From Ilex aquifolium (Eukaryota > Streptophyta > Magnoliopsida > Aquifoliales > Aquifoliaceae), in the NCBI GenBank assembly GCA_951799425.1, contig OX637409.1, positions 15,975,460 through 16,039,459 of the forward strand: a stretch of DNA of 64,000 bases, written 5' to 3'. Each line of letters opens with the position of its first letter. Position 1 is the stretch's first letter. Made by a program: the position numbers and the translations under genes. The notes under the pieces are model-generated. The model did no database searches. It worked only from the letters and a program-made list of their open reading frames with translations, and was not told where the DNA came from. Positions 57,384-64,000 of the stretch are shown in pieces.

Positions 57384-59307
57384 TGAATTTCATTTGATTA
57401 GAATTCCACTTCCTTGAATAAAATAAAAGTAATTGTCAATATACTAATTATTTTGGGACCTTACCATAATGAGCAATTAGTTAGGTGTATTGAAATAAAA
57501 TACACTACTCTATAATATATATTATCAAGCATAATAAAATTTTAAAAAATTCAATTTTTTACTTAAAAATACACTAAAATCTATTTCACATAAAAAATTA
57601 AAATAGATTAAAAAGTTTATTGTAGTCGAAGAATTATACTGATATAACATAAATTGATTTCAAAAAACTATATATACAATTATTTTTTATCTTAAAAATG
57701 AACATTTCAATGAAAAAGAAAATTGACATATGTAGGCATAATATTATCTTTGCATATGCGATGAATAATATTATATTGATGAAATTTTTGAATATTTTTT
57801 TTAACACTTTATTGAAAATATAATGATGCATATTGTTTTAGGGGTTATATAGCCAACATTTTTTTTTATAGAAACTGATATTTATAATATTGAATAGATA
57901 ATTAAAAGAGATGTTAGAGATAATTTAGAGATTTAAATACATAAAGATAAGATGATAATTTAAATATTTAATTGTAAAATGATAGAGTGGTCTTTGCAAT
58001 TTTTTATAAGAGTAAAATAGAGAATCAAAAAAATTTCATGTTAAGGTACTTTTATTAGTAGTATAGATATATAGATGGTTACATGTTATCTTGAGCACTT
58101 GTTTTACTATATGTGATTATCATTGAATATCTTAATAAAATTTTATGTGCAAATGACAATCATAATTAGAAGATGATGAGTTGAGCTTGAGATTTGCAAA
58201 TGTTTAAGCACTAGATAGAGTTCATTTCAATATGTTTGTATCTCACGTTGTGTTGCTTTGAAAACTCAACCCTTGTGCACATTTCTACTATACTAGATTG
58301 ATAGTTCATTAGGTGTCTTGCTCCGAAGACTAGAAACAAATAATGGAGATGCAAAGGCCTTAGAGAGTTTTGAGCCTATCATTTTTCAAGTGTTTACAAC
58401 ATTTACTCATTGATTAATTATTCTTTCTGCTATTTCCTTGAATGGTCTCTTTATTTTGGAATTGATCTAACATTGATGTGTTAAATGACTTCTTGATTTT
58501 GAATTATATGTATGTGAAAGTGTGTTGCTAAGAAACTCTTGGGAAATGATATTAGGTCATTTTTGTTATCATTTGAACCTTAGCCCTATTCTTTGCATAT
58601 CATTTTATCTATAAGCCGTGATTGAGCCAAATAATATATTCAATTTTTGAACCACATCATGTAACCAAGCTTAATATAGGTTGAATATCACTTACCATTG
58701 GTTATCCCAAGTTGGAGCATTTATTGTTTATGTATTGTGGGAAAGATGTTGGATAAGAAAGTTTGTGAAAAAAATGATGAAATTGTGCATGTTGATGATA
58801 TTTACATTTGGAAATTACTTTAGAGAGAGAGAGTGAGAGAGAGAAAGAGAGAATGTCTATCTTTGAAGATAAAAAATGTGTTGAAAAAAAAAAAGAAGAG
58901 GAGATTTGAGCAAATATATGCATTATGTTTCTAGGAGTGAAGGTGTGAACGGTTAAGAGTTACATGGAAATGGTTGTGTAATGTAATGTTTTATCTTGGG
59001 ATAGCTCTTTGAATTCTTGTATATCCTTCATTTCATTAAACTAAATCCTAAGACCTCATCACAAACCTAGTAAAGTCTTATTTGATCTCAAGAGTATATT
59101 AGTGATGCATGACTTATGTGAGTGAGGATAGAGATAGAAGTTGTTGCATATTGATGGTTGATTTCCTTTCATTGGATTATGCTAAAGTCCTTTCTTTCGG
59201 TTACCGTTTATTGTATCTAACATGTGGGCATCACTTTATTTTGAATTGAATATCTTCTACTCACATGTGAACTATAAGTGATGAACTATTATAATCTGAG
59301 AGATTCT
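57384..59307. other. 3' noncoding region of second Athila element
   Basis: AT-rich and without a gene. A GAGA run lies at about 58824-58853. It is taken as element 3' UTR because the truncated 3' LTR follows at 60300. Confidence 0.5.
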
Positions 59308-59848
59308 TTTAAAGAATGGTTAATTGCACTAGAGGTCCCCAAAGTATGGAGTTTGTCTCATTTTGGTCTCCAATGTTTCAATTGCATCATTTTGGTCCAT
59401 GAAGTATTAAATATGTTTTTATATGGTCCCTCAAGTAGACAGTATCATAAACTTGTCACATGATACTTAAATATGGACAAAAAAATAATTTGGATAACTC
59501 TTGACCAAATTTCTACTCAAATTTTGGTTAAATACCTACATAAAACAGTTTTAATTTTTGCGCTATCCAAATTTTGATCAAAAGCTACCCATATTACACA
59601 TTTTTTTGTCAAGAGCTACCCAAATTTTGTTTAAAAGTTATCAAAATTATTTTTTATCCATATTTAGCTATTATGTGACAAATTTATGATAAAAATCATT
59701 AGCAATCTAGACGTTGTTTGATTGAAGGACCATATAGAAACATATTCAATACTTCAGGGACCAAAATGATGCAATTGTAACATTGAAGACTAAAATGATA
59801 CAAATTTCATACTTTGGAGACCTCTATTGCGATTAACCCTTTAAAGAA
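59308..59848. mobile_element. Mutator-type MITE with about 110-bp inverted ends
   Basis: The element is 59317-59839 (523 bp), TGGTTAATTGC at the left and GCGATTAACCC at the right. The arms are about 90 percent alike by eye. The 9-bp TTTAAAGAA is duplicated exactly at 59308-59316 and 59840-59848. Noncoding. Confidence 0.88.
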
Positions 59849-60299
59849 ATATATTTTGTGACGATTGAAATTCAAACGAATGGATTGATAATTGTAGGGG
59901 TGAGCACTTAGTGGATTATTGATTTAGTACAGTTATTTCACACTACACACGAGTTTTCATGATAAATTAATATGTGTATACTTTCATATAGCGACGTGTT
60001 CCATATTTTGCTTTACAAATGCTTATTGATTGCATATGACTCTAAGTTCTTGGATTATATGTTTATTTGTATTATGAAATTATTATTTTGATATTCATTG
60101 ACATTTAATGTTTGTGGGTAGCATCACTGTAAATCCTCATGAAACTACACTCGTCCACTAGAGATGACCTAGGGGTTTAAAGGTTTGTTGCATGGACTAA
60201 ATGCAATCGTGAGTCCTACGAAAGTGGTTGTACATATAGGTTTAGTTTATTTTCTTACTTTACTTCTTCCTAGGGACTAATAAGAGCTAGGTTGGGAGA

Positions 60300-60932
60300 T
60301 GTGATTAACACTAAATATTGCATATTTATTCTATCATTTGTATGCTAATTATCTATTTTGCAAGTGAAATGACAAGATTATGAGGCAAATAAACAAACAT
60401 GAGAGTGGACTGCATAAAGGAAAAGACAAAAATTGAAGATTGAAGTTCAGAAATCTACTACCGGACGAAATTTATCCATATCCAAACGTGAGGTGATGCA
60501 TCAGAGACAAAAACAAGCTAAGCTCCTAGAAGGCCACGTTGGACGTCATTGATCCACGTCCAAACACATGTCTTTACTCCTAGCCAATCAAGAAAGCCCG
60601 TTGACGCGAGAAGATATCATCTTCCTCCTAGGGAAAAAAGTACAGAGTACTTTTTGCAGAGTTTAAAGAGCTTTACCAAATTTGAAAATTTTCTATTTAT
60701 TTTTCTTCCTGAATTTTGTGATTAGCACATTTCCTATGGCTGGCTAATCATTTATACTAAGGCTAGAGGAGATTTCATTTCAATTTGGTATGTAAATTAA
60801 TCTTATGTTTTTCATTTGATGATTACTTTATTAATTCAATCCATCATATTTTAGCAAAACTTTCTCTCAATATAATCTCTTGAATTATTATACTAATTGT
60901 GATGAATGCTTCAGATTCTCTATGAGCTGAAT
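60300..60932 (+). repeat. Truncated 3' LTR of second Athila element
   Basis: It starts TGTGATTAAC after a purine-rich GAGCTAGGTTGGGAGA and follows the 5' LTR (36179-36895) with a loss of about 85 bases. It stops at 60932, where unrelated sequence begins. Confidence 0.8.
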
Positions 60933-61420
60933 AGGAAAACTTAGTCGTTTCCCACAAATGACAATTGTGCGGAAATAAATCTACACAAAGAGTAACCATC
61001 TCGTACAGACGGAGATGGTGGTGAGTAAGTTTTGAGTAACCTACAAAATAAGAGAACACCTAAGTGAATCGATGGTCGGAGGCAGCCAAAAAGACTCCGA
61101 TGCTTAAATTAGATTGCAAGTCAAATATAAGTATGTAGAATGAGTATGCTGGGATTGAATGTATTACTTGGTATCCGGAGACCACTGTTTATAGTGGTAG
61201 GAAATTGTATCTTAAAGGACCTCAAACTCTATGTTGTAATAAGATAGACCTTATCGCTGTACTCTAAAAGTTCGAGATAAAGTTAGATTGAGATTCTTAC
61301 ATCTAAATCTGCCGCTAGTTATTCGAAGTAGCACTATACTAGAAGTCTAGCGATTGGCAATGCCTTGGTGGCTGCCTCAGCGTGACCCACGTGCCTTAGT
61401 GGCATGTACTTGCCGGTCAA
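60933..61420 (-). repeat. Possible Tat-type primer site and LTR fragment
   Basis: On the - strand, TGTCATTTGTGGGAAACG (near 60945-60962) resembles the primer sites of the two Tat elements. It would follow an LTR that begins at about 60966 on the + strand (TGTGCGGAAATAA). The right end may be near ...CGGTCAACA at about 61421. No gag or pol is attached. Confidence 0.35.
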
Positions 61421-61670
61421 CACTTCTGCCTATTGGCATTAGCAAAGTGAAAGGTCCCATAGTAACATATTTCATTACCAATATGTATTTTTTCTTTTTC
61501 GATCAGAAATATCACTGTCAATGGGAAAACATCCAACTCACATCAATGATTTTTTTTAATTGGCTCAGCACACAATAACCCAAGTCCGGTAGAACCAGCC
61601 AAGGTCCCAACCGGTGACGTCAACCGGTGATGTCGTCATGCGCGTGATTGCATATACATAAGGCCACCGG

Positions 61671-61994
61671 CTCACATTTAGGGCTGTTAATCAAACTGAA
61701 TTATTCGAGCTTAGCTCGGGTTCAGCTCGTTCAAATTCGGTTCGTTTTTTAAACGAGCCTGAACTTGAACAAGTTTTTAGGCTCATTTAAAAAATAAATC
61801 CTACAAGTTTGGCTCAAACTCGACAGAGCTCGACTCGTTTATGTATAAATACTCGGGCTCGACTTGTTTTGGACTCGTTCAGACTCGGCTCGTTTCCTAA
61901 ACGAGCCGAACTTGAATAATTTTTTAGACTTAATTAAGAAACAAGTTTTTCAAACTCGGCTCGGACCCGTTCGAGTAACAGCCCTACTCTCATT
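61671..61994. mobile_element. hAT MITE, larger copy
   Basis: The element is 61679-61986 (308 bp), TAGGGCTGTTAATC to GAGTAACAGCCCTA. The flanks CTCACATT (61671-61678) and CTCTCATT (61987-61994) match at 7 of 8. The interior is rich in ACGAGCC/GGCTCGT and AGCTCG. Confidence 0.8.
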
Positions 61995-62940
61995 CCTGTG
62001 ACAGGCTATCTCGACTCCTCTCGTGGGCCCCTTGCTCTCAATCTCCTAAGGGTTCGTTTGTTTAGCAAGATAATGTTAGAAAATACAAGAAAGAGAAAAT
62101 TTTAAAATTTTATATGTGTTTGTTTAGCACGAAATAGAAAATGATAGAAAAAATAATTTTCTTCAATACTTAAATTTTGTCACGTCTAACTAATTTTTTT
62201 TCTTACAAAAAACACAAGAAAAAACAAGAAAGTTGTGTTCAATAACTTAACTTCCCATTTTACCTTTATTTTTCTTAAAATATTCAATTAGTTATTAATT
62301 TTAAAAAATTTTGTATAAATTAGGCTAACCATATAATTTGATCTAAAGATCAGGATTCGAGTCGATTATTGTCCCTGATTTAGGTTAGAAGCCAATTTTT
62401 AAAAAAATTGAATAATAAAAAATATTTTTTTTCTTTTTTAAACCGAGTTAAAATAATTAAGAATAATTTAGACAATTAGAAAAAATTTCTTCTAACTTTC
62501 TTTTCTTTCAAACAATGGAATGAAATTGTTTTAAAATTTTCTTAAAAGTTTTTCATACTAACCAAATGCATACATGAAAATATATTTTCTTTTCTTACAT
62601 GAAAATATATAAATCTATTTTTTTTAACAAATAATTTTAACTTGAAAAAAAATAAAGGATCATAAATTAATTTACAATGCAAAATAATTTATGTGAAAGC
62701 AACAGAGAGAAAATTTATTGTCCATTTCATGTTCTGTAGTCATATGGGTAGAGCCATTTTTGAATAATTATACATAAAGGTAATTCAGACAATTAAATAA
62801 AATTTCTTGTAACTTTCTTGTTTTCCAAATTACATAATAAAATTTTCTTAAAACTTTCTTACAAAATTTTCATCCTATTCAAACACAAACAAAAAAAAAT
62901 ATATTTTTTCTCTTTCTTTTCTATCACTTTCACTTTCTGT
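61995..62940. other. AT-rich intergenic, possible MITE
   Basis: GGGTTCGTTTGTTTAGCA near 62050 and AAACACAAAC near 62880 may be the ends of another foldback element, but no target duplication was found. No gene seen. Confidence 0.35.
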
Positions 62941-63078
62941 CGTCTTTTTCTTTCTAACCCTCAGTGCTCCTCCAACAACACACACGCACACTGTCTTCTA
63001 GTGGCCGCTTCTTCTAGTTTCTCTCTCTCTCAAATATCTTTGCTATTGCCGGAGATCAGCTTATTCTTGCCGATTCTC

Positions 63079-63109
63079 ATGGCTTCGATCTTCGAAACTG
63101 CTTGGACGG
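63079..63109 (+). CDS. Candidate first exon of a host gene
   Basis: After a CT-rich leader, an ATG at 63079 gives MASIFETAWT and then a donor-like ACG|GTATTG. Another open piece, MDMFLWDSPEDENHYGDVEK (63728-63925), could be an alternative or later exon. I do not recognise the protein and the gene runs off the window. Confidence 0.3.
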
Positions 63110-64000
63110 TATTGATTTCTACTGCTTAAATTACTATTGGATTGATTGCCTTTCGCTCGCCGACATTCGAGAAATTCTTTAACCATCTAGATTTGATCTA
63201 TTTGCTCGATGTTTATGCTACCACATTTGAGCATTTGCGTGTTTGATATCTTCGAAATTCTAAAATCAGTGAGTCCGCATGCATAAACACACACTGTATG
63301 TCTCTGTTGACCACATAGATAGATAGATGGAAATGCCGACTTACAGTATTGCTTCTATCCGCTGCGTTTGTGAGAATGGCTTTCAGCTATGAGCCCCAAT
63401 TTGCTACTGCTCACAGTTTCCTCTTCTGATGCAATATACATTATGATTTGAGATTAGGCAAAAAACAAATGACAAAATGCGAATGGGTGGTATGATTCTT
63501 TGTTTTGTTTAGTGCAATTATTTTATAGTTTTTGAAGTCAGTCTTGTGGTGGTTCAAGAAGCTACCCAAAATGAGGAGGCATTGTGTTTAATTTATGACT
63601 GTGGATATGAATCAATCAGTAGCGTCATGGTGGTTCATCATGAAGTATGGTGGTTTAGATCGTTGTTGAATCTCGATATTTGATGAGGTTCTGAGGTTCT
63701 ATAAAACTATAAAATTACAAAGGAAAGATGGACATGTTTCTGTGGGATTCGCCAGAAGATGAAAACCATTATGGAGATGTTGAAAAATTAATTATGCTAG
63801 TTGTACTGTGTGCAAGCAGTGAAGCTGATGATCAATACTTAGAATTTAGTGGATCTCTCAGTGATGAACTTGTGAGAAGCCAAGACGTATTCAAATTTGT
63901 TATCTTAGAGGCACGTAATCATTAGCCATAAATCACACTTCACTCTTATGAGAAAATAGGCATAATATTGGCCAAGGCGCAGTATCTTCAAGTAGAAACT

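Overview
The window is eudicot nuclear DNA. It is dominated by nested, mostly decayed LTR retrotransposons separated by short gene islands. The basis for this is a full-length intronless PLS-DYW pentatricopeptide gene (CRR2-like), a secreted S-protein-homologue gene, plant-type Ty3/gypsy (Athila and Tat lineages) and Ty1/copia elements, and hAT, Mutator and Harbinger MITEs. No species can be named from the sequence. All calls come from reading motifs; no database was searched.

Layout. 1 to about 5634: 3' half of an Athila-type element on the + strand (broken integrase, env-position ORF, hairpin array, 3' LTR). It is inserted into the integrase of a decayed copia element on the - strand (about 5635-7846). 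7847-9422: gene-like sequence with one candidate terminal exon. 9477-10072: a solo LTR with a clear target duplication. 10654-11525 and about 11590-11887: MITEs. 12151-14109: the CRR2-like gene. 15384-15866: the S-protein homologue. 15867-20290: AT-rich intergenic DNA with a hAT MITE, a Mutator-type MITE and G-rich simple repeats. About 20338-36176: an old Tat/Ogre-like gag-protease element on the - strand, interrupted by a young 11.2-kb Tat element (21250-32474, - strand) with near-identical LTRs. 36179-60932: a second, old Athila-type element on the + strand, itself interrupted by a decayed 11.3-kb Tat element (37855-49121) and two Mutator-type MITEs. 60933-64000: a possible Tat LTR, a hAT MITE, and the possible start of a host gene near the right edge.

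The most interesting unit is the young Tat element. Its gag-protease and pol share one frame, split only by a UAG in the tobamovirus-type leaky context UAG-CAA-UUA. Downstream of pol, on the opposite strand, lies a complete gene with two coding introns whose splicing keeps the frame exactly (755 codons). It has its own TATA box and sits beside a G-box array in the U3 of the 3' LTR. The decayed Tat element at 37855-49121 carries the same kind of antisense gene in the same relative place. Its architecture matches: Transposase_28-like domain, then a basic/proline-rich stretch, then coiled coil, then an acidic tail. This suggests a retained function.

Two further signals are not ordinary annotation. 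One is a row of four RNA-hairpin repeats with covarying stems in the Athila 3' region (3733-3885). The other is a pairing of LTR-derived sequence with a TATA box just upstream of the env-position ORF in both Athila elements.
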